Shown: positions 23,525-33,888 of the stretch, one piece after another
Layout: each line of letters starts with the position of its first letter
Position numbering within the stretch: the first letter of the stretch is position 1
NCBI GenBank assembly: GCA_963766765.1
Contig: CAVYBR010000008.1
Location: forward strand, 1 to 64,000
Direction: 5' to 3'
Length of the DNA: 64,000 bases
DNA from: JACCQS01 sp963766765
GTDB lineage: Bacteria; Actinomycetota; Actinomycetes; Mycobacteriales; Geodermatophilaceae
Translations under genes and position numbers: made by a program
Notes under the pieces: generated by a model
What the model was told of the DNA's origin: nothing
The model's database searches: none
What the model saw: the letters and a program-made list of their open reading frames with translations, nothing else

Positions 23525-23674
23525 GAGCGTTGTCCCCCCATTTGCTCAGCGGAAAGGGGCGCCGCTCATCGGAGACGTAGCAGCGGTCCCGCCCACAACC
23601 CTGCCGCTCCGGAAGTCGCCGGTAAAGAGGAATCGGGCGGACGACGACACGCCGCTCCGGCGTAGGGAGCCGCG

Positions 23675-24007
23675 CTACTTCGGCGGCAGCGACGACGCGT
23701 AATCCAGGCCGACCTGGACCCACCGATTGAGCTCTTCGTCGGACGCGGTCGCCGAGGGATCTATCCGCAGCCAGCCGTTCATCTCGCGCCCGCGCATCTC
23801 GAACCGCGTCACGCCGTCCTCCCGTACGAACGCATCGGTTTCGGCTGGATCAACGCGAAGAAGCAGCCCGCCCTGGCCGCTGGCACCGACGGCCATGTTG
23901 CCGTTGACCATGAACGCGAGCCCGCCGAACATCTGCTTCTCGGTCACACCGTCGCGCGGCCCGATCTCAGCGCGGATACGGTCGGCAAGGTCTGCGTCGT
24001 ACGCCAT
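23675..24007 (-). CDS. TfoX N-terminal domain protein
   Basis: A 110-residue single-domain protein. GVTEKQMFGGLAFMVNGNMA and LLLRVDPAETDAFV are characteristic of the TfoX/Sxy N-terminal fold, and the C-terminus has a Trp-Val repeat region RWVQVGLDYASSLPPK. Such stand-alone proteins are common in Actinobacteria; their link to competence is inferred only from homology. It is a single gene between the phosphoesterase and the EamA transporter, both on the same strand. Confidence 0.85.
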   Translation of the reverse strand: MAYDADLADRIRAEIGPRDGVTEKQMFGGLAFMVNGNMAVGASGQGGLLLRVDPAETDAFVREDGVTRFEMRGREMNGWLRIDPSATASDEELNRWVQVGLDYASSLPPK

Positions 24008-24111
24008 GACTCAGGATGCCATCACGTCCGGCTGGCCGTAGCAAACATCGAGTCGTTTCGTGCGGCAAACCAACGCCGACCTCAGACGGGCACGCAAGGG
24101 GCGGCGGGCCA

Positions 24112-25020
24112 TCAGGCAGGCGCGTCCAAGGCTTCAACTTTGCCGCTTGGACGTCGGATCGCCCCGACGTAAACCGCCAGCAGCACCAGAGCCGTGCCAC
24201 CAATCACCTCAGGTGTAATCGCCTCGTCGGCCAGCAGCGCACCCAACGCCACAGCCACGACAGGCATCAGCGTCAGCACATACACCGACGCCGACGCGGT
24301 CCACCGGCCGATCACGAACAGCAGCAGATAGAACAAGCCCAGCGAGCCGACGATCACCAGCCACCCGAACGCCGCCCACGTACGTGCCTGCTCCGGAAGC
24401 GTCCAGGACTCCCCAGCGACAAGCGATGCGATCCACAACAGCAGCGCGCCGGCCAGCGCCCCGACGGCGTTGGTGGTGACCGGATCGGCGCTCGGGAACC
24501 CCTTCACCAGCACGGCCGACTCGGCGATCGCACACGTCGCAACGACCGCGGCCAGCAGATGGATCAACGGCGCGTCTGCGTTCAGTGAATGCACGCTCAT
24601 CACGCCGATACCCGCCACGGCCAGAAAGCCCGCGATAACCGCGCGCACGGTGAAGCGTTCCTGCCCGTGCAGCACGGCGAAGACCAGGGCGAAGAGCGGC
24701 ACCGTCGCCGTGATCACCGACGCCGTGCCGATGCTGATCTCGGTCAGCGCGAAGTACATGAACCCGTACGCCACGCCGAACCCCAACACGCCATACAGCG
24801 CGGCGCCGAGCATCGCCCGCCCACGTGGCAACCGCAGCGACAGCGCCAACGCAAGCAGGAAGAAGATCGCAGCGGCCGCGGTGAACCGAGCAGCCGCCCC
24901 GTACATCGGCGCCAGCTCGGCATTGGAGAACTTCACCCCGACGAAGTTGCTGCCGCCGATCAACACCGCGCCCCCGAAGGCGGCAAGCGTCAGCCGATCC
25001 GGTCCCGCGCGGTCAGGCAC
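24112..25020 (-). CDS. EamA/DMT-family transporter
   Basis: Integral membrane exporter of the drug/metabolite transporter superfamily, 302 residues with ten predicted hydrophobic helices in two EamA repeats. The first repeat includes GSNFVGVKFSNAELAPMYGA and FGVAYGFMYFALTEISIGTA; the second includes YVLTLMPVVAVALGALLADE. Transported substrate unknown; relatives export amino acids or other metabolites. No operon partner is evident. Confidence 0.88.
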   Translation of the reverse strand: MPDRAGPDRLTLAAFGGAVLIGGSNFVGVKFSNAELAPMYGAAARFTAAAAIFFLLALALSLRLPRGRAMLGAALYGVLGFGVAYGFMYFALTEISIGTASVITATVPLFALVFAVLHGQERFTVRAVIAGFLAVAGIGVMSVHSLNADAPLIHLLAAVVATCAIAESAVLVKGFPSADPVTTNAVGALAGALLLWIASLVAGESWTLPEQARTWAAFGWLVIVGSLGLFYLLLFVIGRWTASASVYVLTLMPVVAVALGALLADEAITPEVIGGTALVLLAVYVGAIRRPSGKVEALDAPA

Positions 25021-25211
25021 CGGACGAAGGTACGCCGAGAGTCCGACCGCGATGAGTCGATGAGTAGGTGAGCCTCAGCGCCGCCCAGATCCGCCGCATC
25101 GCCGCCGCCCGGTGCGACCGCCCCGCCGAACCCCGCCAACTCACGCTCGCTTTAAGAGCTGATCGGTAGCCTTCGCCAGTCCAGCCCAACACCCGAGCCA
25201 AAGGGGGGTCC

Positions 25212-26969
25212 GTGCCGCACTATCGCTTCCGGTGGGAGCAGCTCCCCAACCGGCTCACCCGCCGGCTGGCCCGCGACCTCCAGCTCGACGGCGACCCGCC
25301 CATCGCCCTGCGCAAGGCTTACGGTTCCCGGCCGGGCGAGGATTTCGTACGGGACGCCTGGCCCTCCCTGCGCGACGCCTGGCTGGCCAAGGACGGCCCG
25401 GCGCTCAAGTCCACCACCGAGCTGCTCCGCGAGCGCCGAGTCGGTGACCTCACCCTCCCCGTCGGCAACCGCCGCGAGCGCCTGGCCTACCTCGCCTCCT
25501 GCCGCAACTCCGCAACGCTGCGCCAGATCGTCCTCGACGAGTTGCGTGCGTACGGGAGCGTCAAGGACGCCAGCGTTGGTACGCGCGATGCTGACCCCCG
25601 CGACGCCCTTGATGAGTCCGAGGACGCCAGCGACGAAGCAGCCGAACAGCCCAGCGACCTCATCCGCAATGAGCCACCGGAGTTCGACCTCGACAAGCGC
25701 CTCACCATGGCGTGGGGCCAGATGCACGCCAGGCTCACGGCCGCACTTGCCGGCCTCGAGAACGAGACGACCCTTAGCATCCAGCTCCCGTCCGCCTACG
25801 ACGCGGCTGATCTCGCCGGTGCGATCCCCTACCTGCAGTTCATGGGTTACGGAGATCACGGCGTACGGGGTGAGGTGTCCAGCAACCACGTCCTCGACGA
25901 CAAGCACAAGCTTTCCAACGAGCAGGGCCGCGCGCTGCTCGAACTCGGCTGGAACGCACCGGCTTCCAAGCCGGACGAGTCGGACAGCGACGGACCCAAC
26001 TTCTGGATCGACGCCGACTACCCCGAGCTCGGCGACCTCGCCGAGGCATCCGTCGCGGCGATCCGCGACGTCTTCGGCGTGCCCCACCCGTCCTTCCTCG
26101 AAGCCTTCGGCCTGCACCGGGACACGACTGCTGACTTGCTCGGTCATCCGCGCCAGGCATCCACCGCGGAGGAGGAGACCGCCGCGGAGACATCGGCCGT
26201 CGACGAAGACGAGTCGCTCGCCATCGAACCCAAAGATCGCGACCATCTCGTCGAACTCGTCGATGCCGCATTGGTTCCCGTGGTCGGCGGGATGCCGCCG
26301 CATGACGACGACGGCGACATCCCGATCCGTGAGGGCAGCGCGATCGTCTTCGTACGGGTGGCCGAGGACGGTCCGTACGTCGAGCTCTTCTCCCCGATCC
26401 TGGTCGGCGTCCGCGGCTCGCCGCTTGCCCTGGAGCGGATCAGCCAGCTCAACCGCTGGGTCCGATTCGTCAGCTTCGGCTGGGACGCGGGGACCGTGCA
26501 CGCATCGCTGCACTTGTACTGCAGCCCGTTCGTTCCCAAGCACCTGCGCCATGCCGTCTCCGTACTCACCAGCGTCGCCGACCGGCTCGACGACGAGTTG
26601 CGGCTCGGTCTTGGCGGGCGCCCGTTCTTCGGGAGCGACGATGACACCGGTACGGACGAGGCGGTGGCCGAGCCCACGGCGGACGAGGACTTGCCCGAAG
26701 CCCTGCTGACGCTGATGCAACTCGACGCGAACGCGGAAGGCGCGGTCACAGCCGAGGAAGCCGCCGACATCTGCGGGCGTAATCGCCGGGACATCCTCGA
26801 CTACATCCGGATCGCCGAGCAGCAGGTCATCGAGTGGCGCAGCTCCGCCGAAGAGGCGCTCGGGGACGGGGACACCGACGAGTGGGCAGCGTGTACGCAA
26901 GAGGGCAAGGCCTGGCAGTCCACGGTTGACCTGCTGCGCTCGGCGCTGCGGTTGGTAGCCCGAAACTAG
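25212..26969 (+). CDS. YbjN/TY-Chap-like domain protein
   Basis: An intact 585-residue protein with a basic N-terminus (MPHYRFRWEQLPNRLTRRLA) followed by acidic, low-complexity linkers. The region 350-460 (DHLVELVDAALVPVVGG, VFVRVAEDGPYVELFSPILV, HLRHAVSVLTSVADRLDDEL) resembles the YbjN/T3SS-chaperone (TY-Chap) fold seen in many actinobacterial proteins. A middle block (AIPYLQFMGYGDHGVRGEVS) may be a second related domain. The C-terminal 90 residues are helical and charged. No catalytic motif is visible and the function is unknown; it might act as a protein-binding chaperone. A long open frame on the other strand is a codon-bias shadow. Confidence 0.6.
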   Translation: MPHYRFRWEQLPNRLTRRLARDLQLDGDPPIALRKAYGSRPGEDFVRDAWPSLRDAWLAKDGPALKSTTELLRERRVGDLTLPVGNRRERLAYLASCRNSATLRQIVLDELRAYGSVKDASVGTRDADPRDALDESEDASDEAAEQPSDLIRNEPPEFDLDKRLTMAWGQMHARLTAALAGLENETTLSIQLPSAYDAADLAGAIPYLQFMGYGDHGVRGEVSSNHVLDDKHKLSNEQGRALLELGWNAPASKPDESDSDGPNFWIDADYPELGDLAEASVAAIRDVFGVPHPSFLEAFGLHRDTTADLLGHPRQASTAEEETAAETSAVDEDESLAIEPKDRDHLVELVDAALVPVVGGMPPHDDDGDIPIREGSAIVFVRVAEDGPYVELFSPILVGVRGSPLALERISQLNRWVRFVSFGWDAGTVHASLHLYCSPFVPKHLRHAVSVLTSVADRLDDELRLGLGGRPFFGSDDDTGTDEAVAEPTADEDLPEALLTLMQLDANAEGAVTAEEAADICGRNRRDILDYIRIAEQQVIEWRSSAEEALGDGDTDEWAACTQEGKAWQSTVDLLRSALRLVARN

Positions 26970-27217
26970 GGCCCGCCGAGCGTTTGGCGCCGAACTCGAC
27001 AAGCCCATCAAGGCAGCGGCCTTTCCGACTTTGCTGGCTGGAGACCTGACTCGGCTGTTGTGTCTAGACCAGGAGCCGTCGGAACGGGACCCTGACACCC
27101 AGATCCGCATGTGATCGCTCGGGGATCTGCGGGTGCCGATGGTGACCCTCCGACCCCCGTCATGACGCTCCGGCACCATGCCCGCCGGGGCGCAGGAGAT
27201 GAAAACGAGGGAAGCAC

Positions 27218-28777
27218 GTGACCACACCAATTTGGCGGCGAGGTTTCGTCGTCGCGGCAGCCGCACTTGCGGTCGCCGCCACCGGCGTCGGCGTCGGCGT
27301 CGGCGTCGCAGGAGCCGATGAGCCGGTTCCCGTCCTGGGTGCTGAGAGCAGCACTGCAATACCAGGCCAGTTCATCGTGGTGATGAAGCCTGGCGCGCGC
27401 GCGAACGCCCAGCGCATCGCCGCCGTCGCCGAGGCGAGAGGGCTGGGCGCGCAGGTCATCGCCGAGTACTCCGCGGCGCTGAAGGGATTCGCCGCCCGGC
27501 TGCCCCAACAGGCACTTGACCGGCTGCGGGCCAACGCCAACATCGACTACATCCAGGCCGACCAGACCGTCGGACTGTTCACCACCCAGTCCCCGGCGAC
27601 GTGGGGCCTGGACCGCATTGACCAGAGGGCGCTCCCGCTGTCCAACAGCTACACCTACAACTACACCGGCGCCGGGGTGACCACCTACGTCATCGATACC
27701 GGAATCCGTTTCTCTCACACCGAGTTCGGTGGCCGAGCGGTCAGTGGTTATGACTCGGTGGACGGCGGAAGCGCCGATGACTGCAACGGTCACGGTACGC
27801 ACGTCTCAGGCACCGTCGGTGGCACCACATACGGCGTTGCCAAGTCGGTTCGGATCGTCGGCGTACGCGTGCTCAACTGCCAGGGCAGCGGCAGCAGCTC
27901 CGGTGTGATCGCCGGGATCGACTGGGTAACCAACAACCACACCGCGGGTGCGCCGGCCTCGGCGAACATGAGCCTCGGCGGCGGCGTGGACACTGCGCTG
28001 GACACCGCCGTGCGCAACTCGATCGCGGACGGCATCACCTACGCCATCGCCGCGGGCAATAGCAATGCCAACGCGTGCCAAACCTCCCCGGCCCGGGTCG
28101 CCGAGGCCATTACGGTGGGTGCGACGACCAATACCGATGCCCGGTCCTCGTTCTCGAACTACGGGACATGCCTGGACATCTTCGCTCCCGGCTCCAACAT
28201 CACGTCGGCCTGGCACACCACTGACACTTCGACCAACACCATCAGTGGTACCTCGATGGCCGCACCGCACGTGGCCGGGGCGGCTGCGCTCTACCTGCAG
28301 CAGTTCCCAGCCTCGTCGCCGCAGGCGGTTCGCGATGGACTGGTGAATTCAGCCACCACCGGCGTGGTGACCAACCCGGGTACGGGCTCGCCCAACCGAC
28401 TGCTCTACACCCTCGGCGGGGCGGCTCCACCGCCACCGCCACCTCCTCCTCCGCCGCCCCCCGGTTGCGGTGGTCTGCCGGAGCAGTTCACGGGCTCGCT
28501 GACCGGTACGAACGATGCAGACCAATACCCGAATAGCTCCTACTACTACTCGAGCATTGCCGGTACGCACAGGGGCTGTCTGGATGGGCCCACTGGTGTC
28601 GACTTCGATCTGGCCCTCTACAAGTGGAACGGGTCAGCCTGGGCTCGCGTGGCGGTAAGCCAGAGCACGGGGCCGGACGAGAACATCGCCTACAGCGGCA
28701 CCATCGGCTACTACTACTGGCGGGTGTACTCGTACTCCGGGAGCGGCAGCTACGCCTTCGGGATGCAGCGGCCTTAA
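27218..28777 (+). CDS. secreted S8 (subtilisin-like) serine peptidase, copy 1
   Basis: Predicted secreted protease of 519 residues with a GTG start (MTTPIWRRGF). Signal peptide covers about residues 1-33 (GVGVAGADEP). An inhibitor I9 propeptide follows (GQFIVVMKPGARANAQRIAA). The catalytic domain has Asp in YVIDTGIRFSHTEF (about 159), His in GHGTHVSGTVGG (about 191) and Ser in GTSMAAPHVAGAAA (about 345). A twelve-proline linker leads to a PPC-like C-terminal domain (GPTGVDFDLALYKWNG). It closely resembles the next gene and shares leader sequence with it, so the two are a tandem duplication. It is followed by a strong hairpin. Confidence 0.93.
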   Translation: MTTPIWRRGFVVAAAALAVAATGVGVGVGVAGADEPVPVLGAESSTAIPGQFIVVMKPGARANAQRIAAVAEARGLGAQVIAEYSAALKGFAARLPQQALDRLRANANIDYIQADQTVGLFTTQSPATWGLDRIDQRALPLSNSYTYNYTGAGVTTYVIDTGIRFSHTEFGGRAVSGYDSVDGGSADDCNGHGTHVSGTVGGTTYGVAKSVRIVGVRVLNCQGSGSSSGVIAGIDWVTNNHTAGAPASANMSLGGGVDTALDTAVRNSIADGITYAIAAGNSNANACQTSPARVAEAITVGATTNTDARSSFSNYGTCLDIFAPGSNITSAWHTTDTSTNTISGTSMAAPHVAGAAALYLQQFPASSPQAVRDGLVNSATTGVVTNPGTGSPNRLLYTLGGAAPPPPPPPPPPPPGCGGLPEQFTGSLTGTNDADQYPNSSYYYSSIAGTHRGCLDGPTGVDFDLALYKWNGSAWARVAVSQSTGPDENIAYSGTIGYYYWRVYSYSGSGSYAFGMQRP

Positions 28778-28799
28778 CCCGTAAGGAGCAGCGAACGAA

Positions 28800-28836
28800 G
28801 AATTCGGCCCCCTGCCCGACGCAGGGGGCCGAATTC
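28800..28836 (+). terminator. hairpin terminator after subtilisin copy 1
   Basis: GAATTCGGCCCCCTGC (28800-28815) and its exact reverse complement (28821-28836) enclose a 5-base loop CCGAC. It starts 22 bases after the stop. No strong U-tract follows, but the 16-bp perfect stem is among the strongest structures in the window. Confidence 0.75.
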
Positions 28837-29010
28837 GTGTTGTCGCAAATTGCACCTAGACGAATACCCTCCGTATACATAACGATTACGTCAAGATCGA
28901 CCGGGGCGATCCAAACCGGGCGATCTGCGGGTGCCGACTGGAGACCCCTCGGCACACGGGAGACGCCCCGGCACCATCTCCGCCGGAGCCTTGAAGAATT
29001 GAGGACGATC

Positions 29011-30549
29011 GTGACCACACCCATCTGGCGACGAGGCTTCGTCGTCGCGGCGGCCGCCTTTGCGGTCGCCACAACCGGCGTCGGAGTTGGCACTGCCAAC
29101 GCCGATCAGTCGGTACCCGTGTACGGGACAGAGAGCGCAACAGCCGTGGCCGGCCAATACATCGTGGTGATGAAGCCGGGTGCGCAGGCGAACGCCAACC
29201 GCATCGCCGCCGTCGCCGAGGCGAGAGGTCTCGGCGCGCAGGTCGTCGCCGAGTACTCCGCTGCCCTCCGCGGCTTCGCCGCGAGCCTGCCGGAGCAGGC
29301 ACTCAACCGGCTGCGTACCAACCCGAACATCGACTACATCGAGGCCGACCAGACCGTCGGGCTGGTGGCAACGCAGTCCCCCGCGACCTGGGGCTTGGAC
29401 CGCGTCGACCAGAGGGCGCTCCCGCTCTCCAACAGCTACACCTATAACTTCACCGGTGCCGGTGTGAAGGCATACATCATCGACACCGGAATCCGGTTCA
29501 GCCACACGCAGTTCGGCGGCCGGGCAACCAGCGGCTACGACGCTATCGACGGCGGTAGTGCAGATGACTGCAACGGGCACGGTACGCACGTCGCCGGCAC
29601 CGTTGGCAGCGCCACGTACGGCATTGCCAAGTCGGTCAGCCTCATCGGCGTCCGCGTCCTCAACTGCCAGGGCAGCGGTTCCAACTCCCAGGTGATTTCT
29701 GGCATCGACTGGGCCACCAGCAACCACACAGCTGGACAGCCTGCAGTCGCCAACATGAGCCTTGGTGGCGGTGCCTCCACCGCGCTGGACACTGCGGTCG
29801 TCAACTCGATCAATGACGGCATCACCTACGCGCTAGCGGCCGGCAACGACAACGCGAACGCCTGCAACGGTTCCCCGTCTCGCGTCGCCGCGGCCATCAC
29901 CGTCGGGTCGACCACCAACACCGACGCCCGTTCCTCGTTCTCGAACTACGGGACGTGCTTGGACATCTTCGCCCCTGGCTCCAACATCACGTCGACCTGG
30001 AACACCAGCGACACCGCGACCAACACCATCAGCGGTACGTCGATGGCCACGCCGCACGTTGCCGGCGCCGCGGCTCTCGTCCTCTCCGAGACGCCGTCCG
30101 CCTCACCGCAGGCGGTACGGGACACGCTGGTCGCGCGCTCTACGCCGGGTGTCGTGACCAACCCGGGCACCGGCTCGCCGAACCGGCTGCTCTACACCCT
30201 GGCCGGGACGGCACCCCCTCCGCCGCCGCCGCCTCCGGGTTGTGGTGGTCTGCCGCAGCAGTTCACCGGTTCGTTGTCGGGTACGGGAGACCAGGACTAC
30301 TACACGAGTAGCGCGGGCTTCGCGGCCAACGCTGGTACGCAGAAGGGCTGCCTTGACGGCCCGACCGGCGTCGACTTCGACCTGGCGCTCTACAAGTTGA
30401 GCGGCGGCATCTGGTCCCGAGTCGCAATCAGCCAGAGCACCGGGCCGGACGAGAACGTCACGTACAACGGCACTGCCGGCACCTACCGCTGGCGCGTCTA
30501 CTCGTACTCCGGTGCGGGCAGCTACGCCTTCGGGATGCAGAAGCCGTAA
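29011..30549 (+). CDS. secreted S8 (subtilisin-like) serine peptidase, copy 2
   Basis: Tandem paralogue of the preceding gene, 512 residues, with the same architecture: signal peptide (VTTPIWRRGF start, TANADQSV cleavage region), I9 propeptide (GQYIVVMKPGAQANANRIAA), catalytic Asp in YIIDTGIRFSHTQF, His in GHGTHVAGTVGS, Ser in GTSMATPHVAGAAA, proline linker (eight prolines) and PPC-like end. The start is the GTG at 29011 by analogy with copy 1; an open frame extends upstream through the terminator but is not coding. The spacer between the copies also resembles the region upstream of copy 1, so the duplicated unit included the leader. Confidence 0.92.
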   Translation: MTTPIWRRGFVVAAAAFAVATTGVGVGTANADQSVPVYGTESATAVAGQYIVVMKPGAQANANRIAAVAEARGLGAQVVAEYSAALRGFAASLPEQALNRLRTNPNIDYIEADQTVGLVATQSPATWGLDRVDQRALPLSNSYTYNFTGAGVKAYIIDTGIRFSHTQFGGRATSGYDAIDGGSADDCNGHGTHVAGTVGSATYGIAKSVSLIGVRVLNCQGSGSNSQVISGIDWATSNHTAGQPAVANMSLGGGASTALDTAVVNSINDGITYALAAGNDNANACNGSPSRVAAAITVGSTTNTDARSSFSNYGTCLDIFAPGSNITSTWNTSDTATNTISGTSMATPHVAGAAALVLSETPSASPQAVRDTLVARSTPGVVTNPGTGSPNRLLYTLAGTAPPPPPPPPGCGGLPQQFTGSLSGTGDQDYYTSSAGFAANAGTQKGCLDGPTGVDFDLALYKLSGGIWSRVAISQSTGPDENVTYNGTAGTYRWRVYSYSGAGSYAFGMQKP

Positions 30550-30573
30550 GCGCTAGGTAACGACCCCGCGAAG

Positions 30574-30603
30574 TCGGCCCCCTGCCTTCGGGTGGGGGGC
30601 CGA
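30574..30603 (+). terminator. hairpin terminator after subtilisin copy 2
   Basis: TCGGCCCCCTGCC and GGTGGGGGGCCGA form a 13-bp stem with two G-U pairs around a TTCG tetraloop, followed by TTTCG. It has the same design as the hairpin after copy 1. Confidence 0.75.
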
Positions 30604-30704
30604 TTTCGTGCGTTGCCGGAGCGCTATCCCGCATATGCTGAGTTGGTCTTTTCGTCTTCAAGTAGTTGCGATAGCCCACGGGTCGCCGCCAGAAGGCTGG
30701 TGTT

Positions 30705-32361
30705 ATGAGCAAGGCCGCAATCCTGACCGTCGACGACGATCCGATGGTGTCTGCGGCGATCTCGCGAGACCTGCGCAACCGCTACGGGGCTGACTACCGG
30801 ATCGTGCGGGCCACCTCAGGCGCGCAGGCGCTAGAGGCACTGACCAAGCTCGCGCTGCGCGCCCAGCCGGTGGCCTTGATCGTCTCCGACCAACGGATGC
30901 CGCAGATGAGCGGCATCGAGATGCTCGAGCGGGCGCGGACCCATGCGCCGGAGGCGAAGTACCTCTTGCTCACCGCGTACGCCGACACCGACGTCGCCAT
31001 CAAAGCGATCAACGACATCGGGCTGGATCACTACCTGCTCAAGCCCTGGGATCCGCCCGCGGAGCGCCTGTTTCCGATCGTCGACGACCTGCTCAGCGAC
31101 TGGCGGCACGCCAACCCCGACCACACCTCCGACATCCGGGTCGTCGGGCACCGGTGGTCCGACCGCAGCCACGACATCAAGACATTCCTGGCTCGCAACT
31201 ACGTGCCGTACCGCTGGTACGACATCGAGCGCGACGCGGAAGGCCAGCGCCTGCGCGACCTCGCCCAGGCGACCGCGGGGGACATGCCCCTGGTGCTCCT
31301 CCCTGACGGCGACGCATTGCGCTCACCGACGACTCTGGACTTGGCCAGCGCGCTCGGACTTCGGACGCGAGCCGAAAGACCGCTGTACGACGTGTGCATC
31401 GTGGGTGCTGGACCGGCGGGCTTGGCCGCGGCGGTCTACGCAGCCTCGGAGGGCTTGAGCACCATCGTCATCGAGCGCGAAGCGCCCGGGGGACAGGCGG
31501 GTCAGAGCGCGGCGATCGAGAACTATCTTGGCTTCCCGAAAGGCCTGACCGGTTCCGACCTCAGCCAACGTGCCATCGCCCAAGTGTCACGCTTCGGCGC
31601 GGAGATGGTCCTCGCGCGCGAGGTCGTCGGCGTGGAGACCCGCGGCCCCGTACACGCTGTGCTGTTGGCGGGCGCGGAGGAGATCGAGGCGCGGGCGCTC
31701 ATCGTGGCCACGGGCGTCTCGTACCGGCAGCTCGACGCGACCGGGTGCGAGATGCTGCGCGGCCGGGGCGTCTATTACGGTGCCAACGCGAGCGATGCCG
31801 CCCAGACCGAGGGCGACGACGTCTACATCGTCGGCGCCGCGAACTCCGCCGGACAGGCGGCACTGAACATCTCTCGGTTCGCCAAACGGGTCGTGCTGGT
31901 TGTACGAGGTGCGCGCCTCGAGGACACGATGTCGCAATACCTCGTCGAGCGGATCACGTCCGCGCCCAATATCGACGTGCGACTCCGCAGCGAGGTGACG
32001 GAGGCCAGAGGGTTCAGTCACCTCGAGGGCCTGACGCTCGCCAACCGGGACTCCGGCGACGAAGGAAGACGTGGAGTCGAGCTGGCTGTTCATCTTCATC
32101 GGCGCCTCACCCCGTACCGAATGGCTTGGACCCAACTTCGCACGCGACGACAAGGGGTTCCTCGTCACGGGCCAGGATCTGCTTGCCTCCCATGCTGATT
32201 CGTGGCCACTGGCGCGGGGGCCGTTCGCACTCGAGACCAACGTGCCCGGAGTGTTCGCGGCCGGCGATGTCCGACTCGACTCCATGAAGCGGGTCGCCTC
32301 GGCGGTCGGGGAGGGCGCTATGTCGGTCTACCTCGTGCACCGCTACCTGGCCACGATCTGA
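30705..32361 (+). CDS. response-regulator receiver fused to a thioredoxin-reductase-like FAD protein (one frameshift)
   Basis: About 551 residues in three parts. Residues 1-130 are a CheY-like receiver (acidic TVDDDP, phospho-acceptor Asp in IVSDQRMPQMSG, Thr in LLLTAYADT, Lys in YLLKPWDPP). Residues 145-225 form a glutaredoxin-like domain without cysteines (RWSDRSHDIKTFLARNYVPY). The rest is a two-dinucleotide-binding reductase: VGAGPAGLAAAVYAASEGLS, APGGQAGQSAAIENYLGFPK, VGAANSAGQAALNISRFAKR and, after a break near 32,065, NVPGVFAAGDVR. The CxxC redox pair of true thioredoxin reductases is replaced (VYYGANASDA), so it cannot reduce thioredoxin in the usual way. Its stop overlaps the kinase start (TGATG), making the kinase the likely phosphodonor. 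Confidence 0.88.
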
Positions 32362-33753
32362 TGCGCGCCGACGACATCCGCTCCCTTCCCCTGTTCGACG
32401 GGCTCACCGACGAGCAGCTTGCGGAGCTGGTCGAGGCCGGCGACGAGGTACCCATCGAGCTCGGCGTACCGCTCTTCCGCGAGGGTGATCACGCGGACTT
32501 CTGGTGGGTCCTGGTCGAGGGCGCGATCGAACTCTCCCGGCACATCGGCCGCGAGGAGACAGTGGTCGGCCGACTCGACGTACCGGGGCGCTGGGCGGGC
32601 GGCTTCCGCGCATGGGATGAGCAGGGTGTCTATCTGGCGACCGGCCGGGGCGTCGTCCCCGGCCGGGTACTGCGGGTGCCTTCCGAGTCGTTGAAAGAGC
32701 GGTCCAGCGCCTGGTTCCCGTTCGGCGGGCACCTGATCCAGGGCCTGTACGGCACGGCGCGCAACATCGAGGCGACGGCCCGGCAACGCGAATCCCTGGT
32801 CACGCTCGGAACTCTCGCGGCTGGTCTGGCGCACGAGATCAACAATCCGGCGGCCGCGGCGACCCGTGCGGTGGACTCGCTGGAAGCATCGTGCAAGACC
32901 CTGCTCGCTTCGCTCGACGGCCTTGCCGAGGGCGGGATTTCCGCGGAGCAGTTCAGCGAGCTCTCAGAGTTGCGCCGCCAGATCGAGCCTGGAGGCCGTA
33001 GAGCTCGACCCCGTGGACATGGCCGATCAGGAGGACGAGCTGTCGTCATGGCTCGCCGACCATGACGTCGAGCGGGACTGGCTGATCGCCCCGCCGCTGG
33101 CCGCCGCTGGCGTGGACATCGCCTGGTGCGAGCGGGCGGCGGAGGTACTGGAAGGAAAAGCACTCGAGCCGGGCCTGGAGTGGGTGGCGAGCTCGTTCTC
33201 GGTGGCGACTCTGGTCTCGGAGGTCAAGGAGTCGATCCGCCGCGTCTCGGAGATCGTCGCCGCGATCAAGTCGCACTCGCAGATGGACCGTGGCTCGATC
33301 CAACAGATCGACGTGCGCGAGGGACTCGAGAGCACCCTGGTCATGCTCGGCCACAAACTCCGCGAGGGCGTCACGGTCGTACGTGACTACGACCCCGACG
33401 TACCTCGAATCGAGGCCTACGCCGGCGAGCTCAACCAGGTGTGGACCAACCTGGTGGACAACGCCATCGACGCGATGGACGGCAAGGGCACGGTTCGCGT
33501 GGGCACCCGGCTCGACGGCGATCGGGTCGTCGTGGAGATCGGCGACACCGGCCCCGGCATGCCGCCGGATGTGATCGCTCGCGCCTTCGAGGCGTTCTAC
33601 ACGACGAAGGACGTTGGTGCGGGCACCGGTCTCGGCCTCGACATCGCCCGGCGCATCGTGGTGCAACGCCACGGCGGCGAGATCACCATCGACTCGCGAC
33701 CCGGCGACACCGTGCTTCGGGTTCGGCTGCCGTTGCGGCCGCCCAAGCCTTAG
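32361..33753 (+). CDS. sensor histidine kinase with N-terminal cyclic-nucleotide-binding-like domain (one frameshift)
   Basis: About 464 residues. Residues 1-130 form a CNB-like sensor (LPLFDGLTDEQLAELVEAGD, FREGDHADFWWVLVEGAIEL). The phospho-acceptor helix is LGTLAAGLAHEINNPAAAAT, with His in the H-box. The ATPase domain has NQVWTNLVDNAIDAMDG (N box), VVVEIGDTGPGMPPD (G1) and AGTGLGLDIARRIV (G2). A single break near 32,990 divides it. Soluble, no membrane segment, so it likely senses a cytoplasmic signal. Coupled by a one-base stop/start overlap to the receiver-reductase gene. Confidence 0.9.
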
Positions 33754-33888
33754 CGGGCCGGTTCGCTACACAACCGCCGTATGCGGGTTGATACGGCTGC
33801 CGTCCGTACGGCTGGGACGCGGTGGACGGCACGCGCTACCGGAGGCCTAGCGTGGGATGGCGCGTCAATTGGACTCCTGGAGGAACGC

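Noticed and set aside
25152..27359. A 735-residue minus-strand open frame opposite the YbjN/TY-Chap-like gene
   Set aside because: No recognisable domain, and it mirrors a well-formed plus-strand gene; typical codon-bias shadow in GC-rich DNA.
28624..29010. Upstream extension of the second subtilisin
   Set aside because: The extension reads through the hairpin terminator of the first copy; the GTG at 29011 matches the start of copy 1.
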